A stretch of 64,000 nucleotides of DNA from Dolomedes plantarius. Taxonomy: Eukaryota; Arthropoda; Arachnida; Araneae; Dolomedidae. The notes under the pieces were generated by a model, which saw only the letters and a list, made by a program, of their open reading frames with translations, did not search any database and was not told the DNA's origin. Location: NCBI GenBank assembly GCA_907164885.2, contig OU015495.1, positions 214,688,224 through 214,752,223 of the forward strand, in the 5' to 3' direction. This document shows, in pieces, positions 39,961-50,448 of this stretch (position 1 is the first letter of the stretch; the number at the start of each line of letters is the position of its first letter). The translations under genes were made by a program, and so were the position numbers.

Positions 39961-40534
39961 ATTCAAGCTTCTAGAAATCTCAACAAGATTGTCAAATAAC
40001 GCAGAAAAATTAAAATTAACGAAGAATACATCTCAATAACAAAACGGAAAAGAAATTCTAGGATATTATATAAGATTGAGCGAGTATTATAAGTAAAGTT
40101 CGAAAACTAAAAAGATTCCTATGAAACGATGTACACATTTAAACGTTCTTAAAGAAGTAGGCTATACTTAAGATTCCGTAATAAAATTCCGTAATATTAG
40201 AATTTTCGTAGTTTTACTTGGAACGCATTTGTCAATTTGTCATGGAAACTGATATCAGAGAATGAAAAACGAAGAATTTGTGGAAGTCGATAGTTATAAC
40301 GTTTCCCAGCTGCTGTGATCGTTTTCTTTCTTCCTAAGTAATTGATCTGCTGCTACTTTTTTTATCCTAGCTTGAAAAATTATTGTTAATTCATTCTATT
40401 ATTTTCTCTCGGATGAATTCAGATCTCCCGAAAGTTATTTCTCGTAGCATGAAACCATCTATATTCAAACTTTCATTTTAAATTAATCACAAAATATCGT
40501 TCACGGTTAATTATTTTTCCAATGTTTGCTTTAC
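39961..40534. other. Unassigned intergenic DNA
   Basis: Nothing recognisable before the TA microsatellite region. Confidence 0.5.
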
Positions 40535-40628
40535 TATATATATATATATATATGTGGATGTGTGTATGTAAACGTATATGTATATGTATACATTGCTCCT
40601 TACGAGTAAGGATGTCAGATCTTCTAAT

Positions 40629-40679
<51 letters not shown>
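40535..40679. repeat. (TA)n microsatellite blocks with interruption
   Basis: TA runs at 40535-40552 and 40632-40679 around a GTATATG-rich patch. They form the left shore of a TA-rich tract that carries successive transposon insertions up to 44839. Confidence 0.9.
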
Positions 40680-40682
<3 letters not shown>

Positions 40683-40848
40683 TGACGTAACTAGCCATTC
40701 CTGTGCCCTGGGCAAGAATTTGCATTTGGGTCCCTTAATTAATTAGGTGGTTTCGGAAAATAATAAAACAAATACATCATTTTGGGCCCCCCCCCTTCCA
40801 AGTGTGCCCTGGGCGGGTGCCCCTGTTCCCCCTGCCTAGTTACAGCAC

Positions 40849-40850
<2 letters not shown>
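40680..40850. mobile_element. hAT-like MITE inside the TA microsatellite
   Basis: The left end CAGTGACGTAACTAG is mirrored by CTAGTTACAGCACTA at the right. Internally, GTGCCCTGGGC and a second GTGCCCTGGGCG recur near the two ends. It is related in end structure to 13085-13453 and 47061-47242. The surrounding sequence is TATATATA on both sides, so the TSD cannot be read. Confidence 0.65.

Positions 40851-40910
<60 letters not shown>
40851..40910. repeat. (TA)n(TG)n microsatellite
   Basis: TA units followed by about fifteen TG units, then GTATGTATG. Continues the TA tract after the MITE. Confidence 0.95.
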
Positions 40911-41217
40911 GGATACCTTTTGTGTGAAGGAGTATTTGCACTCATTAAAGCAATAATCACTCGAAATATGTAACAATAACGGATGTATATTTATTGAAAG
41001 TATGGTTAAAATAGTATAAAAGACGTCATTAAGCGTCTGACTCTTCCCCGTCTCAGAGCCCGTAGCAATAACGAACAGTCCTTTTTCCACCGAAAGAATC
41101 TCTCCTCTCCTTTGCTTGAAGCGGGGATCATTTCTCGACTCTGCAGTTCTGATGGTGTCAGAAGTGGGGACAGTGCGGTTCTCGGGAACTGCCGGGAATT
41201 CGTCTCACATCTATGTA
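40911..41217. other. Short unassigned segment within the TA-rich cluster
   Basis: About 300 bp of ordinary composition, no recognised feature, ending at another TA run (41218-41230). Confidence 0.5.
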
Positions 41218-41231
41218 TATATATATATATA

Positions 41232-42723
41232 CACTGCTTGACAACTGCTAAGGAACAACTGGTTTTTTCAAACTAGCGTTCCCGACAGCAGACTAATCAC
41301 AGTAAAATGTAATGCAGAGGACGTAATAGGGCAGGACCTGTTATCCGTATAAAAGGTAGTGCACGAAAACTCTTTATGCATTCGAAAGTTCATGCAGTTA
41401 GGTAGTGCCGTGGGTTGTTGGAAGTTATTTCTGTGAAAATCAGTGTGGTGTGGCTATAATTAAGTGCAAACATTTGAGTGCGTACGATGGTGGACGAGCA
41501 GTTGGACGGCTCGAAGCGGGGCAAAGTGTCACAACTGTGGCCAGAGTAATGGGAGTGGCAAAAAGTGCCATGTCTTTAAAAAGGACGCTAAAGGTGGAAA
41601 TGCTATGCGAAAGCATGCCGGTGGTCGTGGAAGGAACACCACACCTCGAGAGGATCGATATGCATCCCTAGTGGCGAAAAGGAACAGCCATCTCACTCCT
41701 AGTGAGATAGCTGCAGATCTTGCAACCGCTACCGGTACAAATGAATCAGCCAGAACCATTTCTAGGCGATTAAATCAGGTCGGTTTGCATGCACGGAAGC
41801 CTGTTCAATGCATACCACTTCAACCACGCCATCGTCGAGAAAGATTACGTTGGTGTAAGGAACACATTGGTTGGGGTCAGTAAGAATGGTCAATAGTGAT
41901 GTTCTCTGACGAATCCCGTTTCACTGTGACAAGTGATTCTGGTCAACAGTTAGTGTGGAGAGAGAGGGAAACACGTTATGCACCACAGAATGTTCAGGAA
42001 CGTCATCGGTAGGGCCAAGGCGTGGTGGTGTGAGCAGGCATTATGCACAATGGTAAAACACCGCTTCACATCTTTGAGCGAGGTACCACTACATCGCAGC
42101 GGTATTGCAGAGTCATCATTCTGGATCACGTTCGTCTTTTTATGGGTGCGGCAGGTCCAGATGTTCTGTTTATGGACAACAATGCGCGCCCACACAGGAC
42201 CGCTGAAGTATCGGACACACTAGAAAGTGAAAATATTGAACGTATGACATGGCCTGCTTACTCAACTGACCTAAATCTTATAGAGCATGCCTGGGATGCC
42301 CTTGGCAGACGTGTTTCTCAAAGAACTTGCCCTCCCCGAACCATGCAAGAACTTAAAATCGCCTTGAGAGAGGAGTGGGACAATACCCATAAGGACTCCT
42401 CAATACTTTAGTAGACAGCATGAAAAACAGATCCAAAATGTGCACTAGTGTCCTAGGAGGTTACACACCTTACTAAAGTACTTATAACTGTTTCATCTTG
42501 GCAGGAAGACCCCTTTTTCGTGGCTGTTTGGAAATGCTCCAAAGAGCATCTTCTTTGTTTTTCGTTTTCTTCTTTTTCCATGTGGCGTAATCTGTACCAT
42601 TTTGCGTAATAAATAATGCATAGTATCTCTACTAAATATGTACGAAGTTTCATTTCTTCAATCAATGAATATTATGAAATATTCCGAAAAATGTGACTGT
42701 CCCTTGGCAGTTGTCAAGCAGTG
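41232..42723 (+). mobile_element. Tc1-like transposon (Tcb2-like), decayed
   Basis: The left end CACTGCTTGACAACTGCTAA and the inverted right end GGCAGTTGTCAAGCAGTG are flanked by TA (41230-41231 and 42724-42725). The 1,492-bp element holds a transposase pseudogene with several frame breaks. It sits in the TA microsatellite, separated from the next Tc1 element by only 14 bases of TA repeat. Confidence 0.9.
41464..42470 (+). pseudogene. Broken Tc1-like transposase (Tcb2-like)
   Basis: The reading frame changes several times. The helix-turn-helix reads LSAYDGGRAVGRLEAGQS in one frame from about 41476. A different frame carries AGGRGRNTTPREDRY and then SARTISRRLNQVGLHARKP to a stop at 41881-41883. 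Next comes MFSDESRFTVTSDSG with the first catalytic aspartate. After further breaks, a frame from about 42043 carries LFMDNNARPH and DLNLIEHAWDALGRR. The catalytic aspartate before NARPH is replaced by asparagine, so even a repaired frame would be inactive in this copy. Between that position and the glutamate there are 34 residues, the usual Tc1 spacing. It resembles the Tcb2-like transposases I recall from spiders. Confidence 0.88.
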
Positions 42724-42869
42724 TAAATATATATATACACTATCCTGCCAAAAGTATCCGAACACCCCCCCCCTAAAGAAGTGGATCTGGTAGGTGGCGT
42801 AATTTGGTGCGTAACCGAAAGCTATAAAAGTGTTGGTAGGGGTTTGTCAGGTCATATTTATGCGTTTGT

Positions 42870-44110
42870 GAGACAATAAGTCAAAGGAGCTTAGCGACTT
42901 TGATCGTGGCATTATAATGGGATGTCTGGTACAGCGCGCTAGTTTACGGTGCCGAGGGTGCTCGGATCGAACCCTGGCGTCGTGCCACGAAAAATGCTTC
43001 CGTTCGTGTCGTGCCTTCATAGGGGGTAATGCTGTCCGCCTATATGGCGCCCCCACAATAAAATGGGCAGTAAAACTGCGGCGTAGTATAGGCGAATGTT
43101 TGACGACAAGTGCCTCCGCATTGGAAAAAAAATAGTGGGATGCCACCGTTGTGGGAAATCCGTTCGTGAAATTTCTGACATTCTACAGAAGCCAAAATCC
43201 ATTGTGACTGATGTAGTCGTGAAGTGGAAACGTCGAGGCAGTGAAACTGTAGAAAAACGAAGTGGCAGGCCGAAAAAAATGAGTGAACGCGGCCATAGAA
43301 CTCCGAAAAGGGTAGTGAAACAAAATCTCAAGTCCTCGTTGATTGAAATCACTCGGGAATTCTAAAGTTCATCAGGCGTTAGTGCTTGCAGCAGGATTGT
43401 TCGTCGAGAGTTAAAAAAAACCAGGGATGCCATGGTCGTTCGGCCGCTCACGAGCCGAACATCACTCCCCAGAATGCGAAGCGTCGATTGCAATGGGGCA
43501 AAGATCACCGTCATCTGACCTGTGGACATGTGGAAAAATGTTCTTTGGAGTGATGAATCTCGCTTTACAATCTGGCAGTCCGATGGACGCGTCTGAGTTT
43601 GGCGGATGCCAGGCGAGGGCTTCTTACGCGACGGCATCGTGCCGACTGTTAAGTTTGGTGATGGCAGCATCATGGTGTGGGGGTGTTTTTCAAAGTTTTG
43701 CTTGGGTTCCATAGTTTCTGTGGTTATAAACATGAACTCTGAGATGTATGTGGACATTCTGGACCATGCTGCTCTCCCAACTCTATGGCAATATTTCGGG
43801 GAAGGCTCATTTCTCTTCCAGCAGAAGAACTGCTCCATTCACAGAGACTTGCGCAGGCATGGTTTGACGAAATAGGTGTTCAAAAACTGGACTGGTTTTC
43901 TCAGAGCCCCGATCTAAATCCCACTGAACACCTTCGGGGCGAATTAGAACGCAGATTACGTCGCCATCCAAATCGACCCTCCTCCCTGCCAGCACTCACT
44001 TCAGCAGTGATGGAAGTCAATTCCTATGGACACCTATCAAAAACTGACGGAAAGTCTCCCCAGACGTGTGCAGGCTGTCATCGATGCTAAAGGAGCACCA
44101 ACACCACCAT
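42870..44110 (+). pseudogene. Broken Tc1-like transposase, split by a SINE
   Basis: SKELSDFDRGIIMG upstream of the SINE continues after it as CHRCGKSVREISDILQKP, so the SINE cut the N-terminal helix-turn-helix. VVVKWKRRGSETVEKRSGRP follows (linker with GRP motif). After stops, VLWSDESRF gives the first catalytic aspartate. [19 protein letters not shown] is the central region. At FQQKNCSIH the second catalytic aspartate has become lysine. SPDLNPTEHLRGELE supplies the glutamate region in another frame. Clearly non-functional. Confidence 0.88.
42925..43135 (+). mobile_element. SINE family A inserted in a Tc1 transposase
   Basis: Flanked by the 7-bp duplication TGGGATG (42918-42924 and 43136-43142). 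It starts within the tRNA-like head (GGTACAGCGCGCTAG, with GATCGAACCC as B-box) and ends in GACAAGTGCCTCCGCATTGG and an A run. It is slightly 5'-truncated compared with 37468-37696. Removing it restores continuity of the interrupted transposase, which orders the two events. Confidence 0.9.
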
Positions 44111-44193
44111 ATTAATATATGCCTCGGGACTCTTCGAGTCCGTACCACAAGACGTCCGGATACTTTTGGCCAGATAGTGTATATATATATATA

Positions 44194-44793
44194 CAGTCGA
44201 ACCTCCATATATCGAACTTCCCCTTATCGAAATTTTCTGTATGTCGAAATCTTTGCAAATTTCCATGTTCATTAGATAGAAAAACTGTTTCTCTATATCG
44301 AAAAAATCTCTATCTATCGAAATTTTTTTTCATGACATATTGGGAGACTTTATTCCACTTTAGAATAAAAATCTACCAATTTTTGGCATTTGAAACAATA
44401 TTTCGTGGATTTCAATTCGCGGAAAATGTCCCCGATGAAGTTTTTAGTGGACTGAATGAATGAGAGCATTTCTTTGATGAACTTTCCGCAAAAGTGGCTG
44501 TACACCAAGATATTCGTAGTTTTTTTTTAAAGAATGTAACTGTGATCACTGTAACTGTCTGGATTATTGTTTTTTTAAAAGGCATATAGTACTCAATAAA
44601 TCTTTCATATTACTTCATCTTTTATTTATTAAGTTTCATTTAATGTTATTCGCATATAAATTAGAAATAGAGTTTCGTATGCGAAATTTAGCTTTAATTT
44701 TAATGTTTTAGGAGAATTATGATAAAACTAAGATCAATTCTATATATCGAATTTTTTCCGGCATTTTGCTACTTAGATATATGGAGGTTCGAC

Positions 44794-44795
<2 letters not shown>
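44194..44795. mobile_element. Tigger/pogo-like MITE, uninterrupted copy
   Basis: CAGTCGAACCTCCATATATC at the left and its inverse ending GGAGGTTCGACTG at the right, with TA on both sides (44192-44193 and 44796-44797). At 602 bp it is alignable along its length with the copy at 15580, including blocks such as TTTGGCATTTGAAACAATA. Non-coding. It sits between two TA microsatellite blocks. Confidence 0.9.

Positions 44796-44797
<2 letters not shown>

Positions 44798-44839
<42 letters not shown>
44798..44839. repeat. (TA)n microsatellite, right shore
   Basis: About twenty TA units that end the TA-rich cluster begun near 40535. Confidence 0.95.
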
Positions 44840-44841
<2 letters not shown>

Positions 44842-45359
44842 CAAGATCCGTGAGTTACAGAGTCTGAGGTCTTTAGTTGCTAAATTAGATTCAATTATCG
44901 AAAAGCATGTGGGTTTTTAAAACCTAATTTACTTAAATGCTATAGAGGAATTACTAGTGAATGTTGTTTGAGTGAAGAATTGCAGCAAAAAAAATAAATA
45001 TTTAAAAAAAGAACTCTAAAACACTTTTACTACCATTTACACCTGTTAGACGAAAGTGATTTTCGTAGCATGCTATCGGTCATTTGAAGGAGGTAATTCA
45101 CCTTTCAAAAGTTTAACCCTTTGGGATACCGAAGTAAAGTCTTCATTCTCAGAAGAACACGCGTGTTTAATATCTAGGAAACACGACAATGGCAAAACTC
45201 CAAATTCTTCCAACATGTTAAAAAAAAAGATGCACGCAATCACACAAAAACTAGAACCTTAAAAGAATTTAAAGGTTTTCGTCATTAAATACTACGATAT
45301 CAAGATTTCGAGTTAGCGAAAAGCTCTATACACATGCGGAAACATGGAAAGCATTATAA
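44840..45359. other. Short unassigned spacer
   Basis: Between the TA cluster and the second Tcb1-like element; nothing recognisable. Confidence 0.5.
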
Positions 45360-45361
45360 TA

Positions 45362-46774
45362 CACTCATGGACAAAAAAAATTAGCGCACCAAGAAATAAT
45401 TGCGGGATCGTAACGAAACTTGCAATGAAGGTACATGTCGGGGAGATATGCAAATGATTAAAAATGCAGCGTGATTGCGCATTACGTATAGCCGGTAGAG
45501 GGCGTTGAACATCGTACTTTGTGGAGTATAAAACAGGTAACCAAAGCTTGTTTGAGTGTGCTGAATCATTTACAAAGGAAGAGCTGAGATAGAAATGCCA
45601 TTACGCCGTGTTCGAAGACAATATAAGCTGTTGTCGCAGTTTGAGAGGGGGAGAATCGTCGGGATGATGGAAGCTGGGTGGTCAGCTAGGCGAGTAGCTC
45701 GTCAATTAGGCCGCTCTGATTGTGTTGTGAGGAGGTGTTGGGACCAGTGGACCCGAGAGATGTCATGTACACGAAGACCAGGCTCAGGACGCCCTCGACA
45801 GACCAGTCGTCGAGAAGACCGCCACATCGTAAGAAATGTACGCGTACAGCCAACTGCTTCATCGGCCGCCATCCAGGCACAGGTAGCACCTTCACTGGGG
45901 CTTCTGTGTCTTCTCGAACCATACGAAGGCGCCTGGCTGAAGGACAGTTGGTGTTGCGGCGCCCATTACGTGTGCTGCCCTTGACGCCCACCCATCGATG
46001 CCTCCGTTTAGAGTTTTGCCGCGCACGAGGAAACTGGACTGCAGCGGAATGGAACCAGGTCGTCTTTAGTGACGAATCCAGATTCAATCTCAGCAGTGAT
46101 GACAATCGTGTTCCTGTGTGGAGAGCCCGTGGTGAACGCTTCAATCCTGCCTTTGCTGTACAGCGACACATCGCTCCCACAGCTGGTGTGATGGTATAGG
46201 GTGCCATTGCCTACAATACACGGTCACCCCTAGTATTGTTTCGTGGCACCATGACAGCCCAGCGGTATGTTCATGAAATCCTGCAACCACATGTGTTGCC
46301 ACTCATGCAACGGCTCCCAGGAGCCATTTTTCAACAAGACAATGCTCGGCCTCATACGGCAAGGGTGTCACAAGTCTGTGTCCGCACTGTTACTACCCTT
46401 CCTTGGCCTGCCCGATCCCCAGATTTGTCTCCAATCGAGCATATCTGGGATCATTTGGGACGACGAGTTGGGCATCCCGCGAGTTTGAACGAACTAGAGG
46501 CAAGGTTACAGCAAATATGGAACGAAATGTCTCAAGACATCATACAGAACTTGCATGACTCAATGCCCGATCGTATCGCATCGTGCATTCGCGCTAGAGG
46601 GGGTCCAACGGAGTATTAACTCCTCCGTTCTTTTGCCTTTTTCTCTGAAATAAATTATCCTTTTTCTTTGATTTTCTTATCATTTACTTATATCAAAGTA
46701 GTCATTACGTATGTAAAATTTCGTTTCATTTTGACGACTCCTTCTTGGTGCGCTAATTTTTTTGTCCATGAGTG
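45362..46774 (+). mobile_element. Tc1-like transposon (Tcb1-like), second copy, inactivated
   Basis: Same TIRs as 32063-33469 (CACTCATGGACAAAAAAA), with TA on both sides (45360-45361 and 46775-46776). It is 1,413 bp long and nearly identical to the first copy in non-coding and coding parts. Flanking sequences differ, so it is an independent insertion and not a segmental duplication. Confidence 0.95.
45595..46619 (+). pseudogene. Tcb1-like transposase with one frameshift and one stop
   Basis: It aligns with the intact transposase at 32295. A one-base deletion near 45893-45905 (CACTGGGGCTTCTG against CACTAGGGGCCTCTG) shifts the frame about 100 codons in. At 46197-46199 a tryptophan codon after GVMV has become TAG. 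The downstream part is intact, with FQQDNARPHTA, SPDLSPIEHIWD and the longer EARLQQIW form, which shows that the two residues missing from the other copy are ancestral. The second and third catalytic residues remain, but no full product is possible. Confidence 0.93.
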
Positions 46775-46776
46775 TA

Positions 46777-47052
46777 AGTATGGTTAAAAATGTAGATGAT
46801 CGACAAGTTTTATAAACGTTTTATTACCAGCTTTTATTAACAGCCTAAATTGCAAATATTAATAACTAAAATGTTCATGTAATAAGAAGTTGCTAGAATG
46901 TAAATATTCATCAGAAATGGCATATATCCCGTGCTAAAAAATACTTTCGATGCAATTACAAATCTGTTACATTAACTGAAAACCAAATACTCTTGAAACA
47001 ATTTTCTTCAAGCAGCATTTTGAAGTAATTAATTTCTGTTAAAACTTCATCT
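46777..47052. other. Unassigned spacer
   Basis: AT-rich, nothing recognisable. Confidence 0.5.
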
Positions 47053-47060
47053 GTACATCA

Positions 47061-47242
47061 CAGTGACGTAGCGAGTATAACTGGCGCACGGGGCACAATA
47101 CCTTTTTGGCTCCCCCCCCCCCTTCCGAAAAACATATAGTAATATATTATATAGAATTAGTGAAAATGACCATTTGGCGCCCTTCTGCGAATGGCGCCCG
47201 GGCCATGATAGACCCCCTTGCCCCCCTCTCGCTACGCCACTG
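47061..47242. mobile_element. hAT-like MITE with perfect 8-bp TSD
   Basis: CAGTGACGTAGCGAG at the left and GCTACGCCACTG at the right, with GTACATCA duplicated exactly (47053-47060 and 47243-47250). It shares GGCGCCCGGG- and CATATAGTAATAT-type interior sequence with 13085-13453 but has a single interior unit. The eight-base TSD supports assignment of this small family to hAT. Confidence 0.9.
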
Positions 47243-47250
47243 GTACATCA

Positions 47251-47768
47251 GCCTAAAATTCTGGCAATATTTTTGAATTCTCACAATACAACCACCTCTG
47301 CTAAACCGTCTAATAGTTATATGTTGCCATTTATAAAATGCTGCTTTGATCTGCTTCACGGAAATTGACCATATAACCAAAACTGTGAAACAGAATTATA
47401 AGATTGAATTAATAACGTATCATGGTTTTACTTGCTATTATTCATATTTAGTTTAATTTGGATGATATTGCAATATTTTGTAATAAGTGCTCATTGATAA
47501 AAGCTTAAATTTCACTTTTAATTTGCTGAAATAATTTGCTTCGCTAATAAAATTTGCTGAAAATGCTCTACTAAAATATTTGATATTTTTGGAATTGCCA
47601 TAAATTATCAAAGCAATTAACAGCTCTAAAGCAATCTTAACAATTTTAAAGCATGAATCTGTTTCAATAAGAGGAAAGAAATATTTTAAAAGCATTTTTC
47701 CGAGATTGTTCGCTCTCTAACTTACGTATATTTTCATTTACTTGCCTACGTATTTCCCAACTATAGTT
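47251..47768. other. Unassigned spacer
   Basis: AT-rich, no feature supported. Confidence 0.5.
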
Positions 47769-47935
47769 GGCCGGACGATGGCCGAATGGCTTGGGCGCTG
47801 GCATTCCCTACCATGCCAGAGTCTGTGGGTTCGAGTCCCACTCTTTGCATGGATGTTTGTAGCCGTACAAATTTCCATGCAAACAGTGGAATTCGGAATC
47901 GGCTTTAGGCCTGCTGCAAGTTGAGCCTAGCTCAC
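47769..47935 (+). mobile_element. SINE family B, tRNA-derived
   Basis: An A-box-like TGGCCGAATGG (about 47779) and B-box GGTTCGAGTCC (47828-47838) stand about 50 bp apart in a tRNA-like head. GCATGGATGTTTGTAGCCGT and GGAATCGGCTTTA follow, shared with copies at 12954, 52388 and 63703. The 3' end is diverged and no TSD is certain. It is not a functional tRNA, because no acceptor stem closes around the boxes. Confidence 0.75.
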
Positions 47936-48278
47936 GCGTGGGGAAAACTGTGAAGCACATTTTTGATCGAGGCACCGCATATTCGACCCATCTTCAAGCC
48001 TAAATGTTTGAAAAATAGAAAGTTGTTTGTTGAATGCAGCTGCAATAAAAGTATATCCAAATTTTGGTTTCTTTGTGCATATTGCTAAAATCTGAACAGA
48101 AGAATTAAATTCAATTTTAAATGAAAACTACAAAGCAAGGACTGGATGAAAAAATGATGATATGCATAGTTAAAGAACACCTCGCAAATCAATTAAAATA
48201 TAGCTAATAGAGAAAATTTTTGAATACCATATTTGTTTGATTACGTCCTTGACTAATAAATTACTGAGACTTTGGGGA
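47936..48278. other. Unassigned spacer
   Basis: Nothing recognisable between the SINE and the fold-back. Confidence 0.5.
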
Positions 48279-49844
48279 CTTTTTACTTTTTGTTTTGCCC
48301 TTGAGAAGATCAAGTCGGGGTTGCTTCCACCGAAAGTGACAATGTAAAAAGCGGAGAGAAAACTGGATCAGGTGTGATGGAAAGGAAGAGTTACGATGCT
48401 GTAAATTTCATTTAGTGATATTTTAAAGATGGCGTTCGGCTCGCTTTGAGGTGGATAACGAGGGAAAGCCGATAATCCGTCTGCAACGACGGATGAAAGC
48501 TAATTTTTATCTGTAAATTAACTATGGATGAATACATCTTCTGTCCTCCCAGATGGACTCCCATTAGTAGTGGATCTTGCTTTTAAGAGACATTTTCAAG
48601 AGCAACGAAGCTTAGATGGCCACTTTCGGAGCACAGGAATCGGGTAATCTTTATCGATTCTCAGGCTAAGATCAAAGCCTGATTATCAATCTGTCTCTAT
48701 CAGCGACTCGGAATGTCTTGATATGTCAAACTACAATCCATTCTATAATGAAATGTTGTCGAGGTGTCATACTGCAGTAGATACCTCGTCATTGAGATAT
48801 TTATGACGGTATATTTATGACGGTGGTATCGCGTTTCTTGGCGGATGACTTTGCAAAGTTCGGTCCTCTGCACGTTATTTATTTATTTATTTATTTTTAT
48901 TCTACACCAGACTAAAGTTTCTTCGACATGAGTCATTATCTGGCAGTCCAATACAGTGTTGGGGTTAAGATCTGAATGTGTAGCATTATTAGCTACAACA
49001 ACGTCATCAAGGTCCGGGTAACCATTGCGACAGGTTCCTGTCATATTGGAGAAGCCTCACAAAGGGCAAGTTGGAGAATCTGCTAGGCCGTTCTGATGTT
49101 TTCGAAGGTAGTCGTGGCCAGTAAGGACACGAAAACAAACTGACCCAATGGCTCTTGGTAGATCCCTTGGTAAGTTAATACGATGTTCCATTATTTCTCT
49201 TTGAATAATTCTTGGTTAATATGAGTCTGAATAGTTTGATTTTTGTATTTATTATTCTTTTAACTGTTTGCTTAACTGTGTCGGCTGAGGAAGCTGTAAG
49301 CCGGACTTTGCAAAGTCATCCGCCAAGCCACCGTCATAATGACTAGGTATCCACTGCAGTATGACACCTCGACCCCATTTCATGATCGAATGGATTGTAG
49401 TTTGACATATCAAGACATTCCGAGTCGCTGATAGAGACAGATTGATAATCAGGCTTTGATCTTAGCCTGAGAATCGATAAAGATTACCCGATTCCTGTGC
49501 GCTGAAAGTGGCCTTCGTTGCTCTTGAAAAGGTCACTTAAAAACAAGATCCACCACTAATGGGAGTCCATCTGGGAGGACAGAAGACGTATTCACCCATA
49601 GTTAATTTACAGCTAAAAATTAGCTTTCATCCGTCGTTGCAGACGGATTATCGGCTTTCCCTCGTTATCCACCTCAAAGCGAGCCGAACGCCATCTTTAA
49701 AATATCACTAAATGAAATTTACAACATCGTAACTCTTCCTTTCCGTCACACCTGATCCAGTTTTCGCGCCGCTTTTTACGTTGTCACTTTCGGTGGAAGC
49801 AACCCCGACTCAATCTTCTGACGTGCAAAACAAAAAGTAAAAAG
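48279..49844. mobile_element. Large fold-back element (arms about 0.55 kb)
   Basis: The arm 48279-48859 begins CTTTTTACTTTTTGTTTTG and is repeated in inverse at 49305-49844, ending CAAAACAAAAAGTAAAAAG. Similarity is high along the whole arm, with small indels (the left arm holds a local duplication of TATTTATGACGGT near 48798-48827). The 445-bp loop contains a LINE 3' fragment. It encodes no transposase. It may be a fold-back transposon or an inverted duplication formed around the LINE insertion. No TSD is obvious. Confidence 0.8.
48875..49270 (-). mobile_element. LINE 3' fragment in the fold-back loop
   Basis: On the minus strand a frame of about 50 codons reads EHRINLPRDLPRAIGSVCF then RVLTGHDYLRKHQNG and LADSPTCPL. 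That matches the RTGHDxLxKH...CPLC region at the C-terminus of Jockey/I-type LINE proteins, downstream of RT and RNase H. It then stops, by an apparent frameshift, where the second zinc-knuckle cysteine is expected. The 3' end is a run of AATA units (48875-48899 on plus), like a LINE tail. It is 5'-truncated, lacking RT. Confidence 0.7.
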
Positions 49845-50198
49845 AGGTCTTATTCTCCACAGTTCGCGTTTCTTCGTTATTCTACACGACTGCTGAATTT
49901 ATTTTCCCTCCGTCGTTTAGTTGGAATGCGACTCACGGGTGGCCCACAGATGTATGTGTCTCCCGCTGACTCATTCTTTCGAAAAAACCAAACCTCTTTT
50001 ATTTTTACTTGAGAAAAAGGGTAATTAGGTAACCTTATAATCATACTAATCGCTCACAAATGGAGGTATTAAGTGGGGTCTTGGGAACAATTATATGCCA
50101 GTAAACAACCGTAAAACGTTACTTATTTTTTCTTAATTTTGCAACCTTCATTTATAAAAGTCTCTTTGTACTACGTCTTTAACTCCTTAAGCAGTTAT
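49845..50198. other. Unassigned spacer
   Basis: No recognised feature. Confidence 0.5.
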
Positions 50199-50448
50199 TT
50201 GATTTTCTGAAGTTTACGAAAAATTTTCTCACCTCTGTTGTCATTGGAGAATTTGAAATTTTCAGTTTAATTTTAGGATAAAGACAAAACTTTCGATACA
50301 GAGAAAAAAAACTACTCCTTTTCTGAACTACTTGATTTTCTGAAGTTTATCAAAATTTTTCTCACCTCTGTCATCTTTAGAAAATTTGAAATTTTCAGTT
50401 TAATTGTAGGATAAGGTTAAAACTTTCGATACTGAGAAAAAAAACTAC
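50199..50448. repeat. Diverged tandem duplication, period 133 bp
   Basis: Two copies starting TTGATTTTCTGAAGTTTA at 50199 and 50332. They share CTCACCTCTGT, AATTTGAAATTTTCAGTTTAA and AACTTTCGATAC, with small differences. Non-coding. Confidence 0.8.

Larger units (their letters stand above)
42738..44179 (+). mobile_element. Tc1-like transposon (third family), decayed
   Basis: The left end CACTATCCTGCCAAAAGTAT and the inverted right end ATACTTTTGGCCAGATAGTG are flanked by TA (42736-42737 and 44180-44181). The coding region is broken by several stops and frameshifts and by a SINE at 42925-43135. It lies in the same TA microsatellite as its neighbours on both sides. Confidence 0.9.

Noticed and set aside
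45595..46207. Long minus-strand frame antisense to the Tc1 transposase
   Set aside because: Shadow of the transposase coding strand, also seen at 32402-32908; no independent evidence.
47769..47845. Functional tRNA gene
   Set aside because: Other copies of the same segment with TSDs show that it is a SINE head; the cloverleaf is not complete.
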